Shown here in pieces: positions 63,889 through 64,000 of a stretch of DNA of 64,000 nt. Position 1 is the stretch's first letter. Each line of letters opens with the position of its first letter. The stretch spans positions 95,387 through 159,386 of the forward strand of contig NZ_JARXIA010000019.1 of the NCBI RefSeq assembly GCF_031127875.1, given 5' to 3'. The position numbers and the translations under genes are program-made. The notes under the pieces are model-generated. The model ran no database searches and was not told where the DNA came from. It was given only the letters and a program-made list of their open reading frames with translations. This DNA is from Pelagicoccus sp. SDUM812005 (GTDB lineage Bacteria; Verrucomicrobiota; Verrucomicrobiia; Opitutales; Opitutaceae).

Positions 63889-64000
63889 TTTATATTTTTA
63901 AAAAGCCCTAGCCTGAATAATTCACGGCAGTCGTTTTGAAAGAGAGCATCCCTGGCTGCTTCTTCGTTTCGACGCTTCGAGCTGATTTCGAGCGTTTTTG

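Overview
The window looks like part of a Verrucomicrobiota chromosome, most likely a marine member of the Opitutales/Puniceicoccales line. This is inferred from the GC-rich coding sequence, the Pirellula/Verrucomicrobium-type dehydrogenase-cytochrome with a ThuA partner (15.5-19.1 kb), several LacI regulators of one subfamily, secreted sulfatases, and the absence of any SusC/SusD pair despite dense polysaccharide-degradation genes. I see no rRNA, tRNA, CRISPR or insertion sequence.

The main theme is breakdown of sulfated, fucose-containing algal polysaccharide, probably from brown algae. Positions 1-7.5 kb hold a minus-strand operon: a heparinase II/III-type lyase, a GH95-type alpha-L-fucosidase and a GH141-like beta-helix protein with a PDZ domain, the last cut by the left edge. 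Positions 7.7-26.5 kb hold a hybrid sensor kinase, an alginate-lyase-fold protein with CBM6 and LamG modules, an unknown protein, a sulfatase, a secreted dehydrogenase/cytochrome c plus ThuA-like lipoprotein, a DUF1566/EF-hand protein coupled to a second sulfatase, a very large heparinase II/III-type lyase and a secreted HAD protein. A PAS-SpoIIE phosphatase and an outer-membrane barrel protein follow (26.6-29.5 kb).

Positions 29.7-36.4 kb form a minus-strand operon: fructokinase, ribose-type ABC importer, a cytidylate-kinase-like protein and a mannitol 2-dehydrogenase. Mannitol to fructose to fructose-6-phosphate is the simplest reading, and mannitol is a brown-algal storage polyol. A GntR-LacI hybrid regulator diverges from it, followed by a FucU/RbsD-type mutarotase and an SDR dehydrogenase that fit oxidation of L-fucose or a related sugar. 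A two-component system whose sensor carries discoidin-like domains (39.0-41.7 kb) diverges from a GH172/DUF2961-sulfatase-sulfatase operon (41.8-46.6 kb). Then come a cytochrome c with a duplicated unknown domain, an OmpR/EnvZ-type pair, a LacI regulator, a modular beta-helix protein, a second LacI regulator divergent from a secreted GH95 fucosidase, and a second, larger beta-helix protein. The right end (62.1-63.9 kb) is visibly AT-rich and codes for a SurA-like foldase and a small secreted protein.

Three things stand out. First, a shared DNA word, TTACACTGG, lies in five intergenic regions upstream of lyase, beta-helix, cytochrome and LacI genes, and a separate palindrome TTACCWTGGTAA lies before two others; these look like regulon operators. 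Second, the two beta-helix proteins share a strongly conserved polar core within unrelated modular surroundings, so they may be an undescribed carbohydrate-active enzyme family. Third, LamG, discoidin and related modules are reused among enzymes and even in a sensor kinase, linking sensing and attack of the same glycan.
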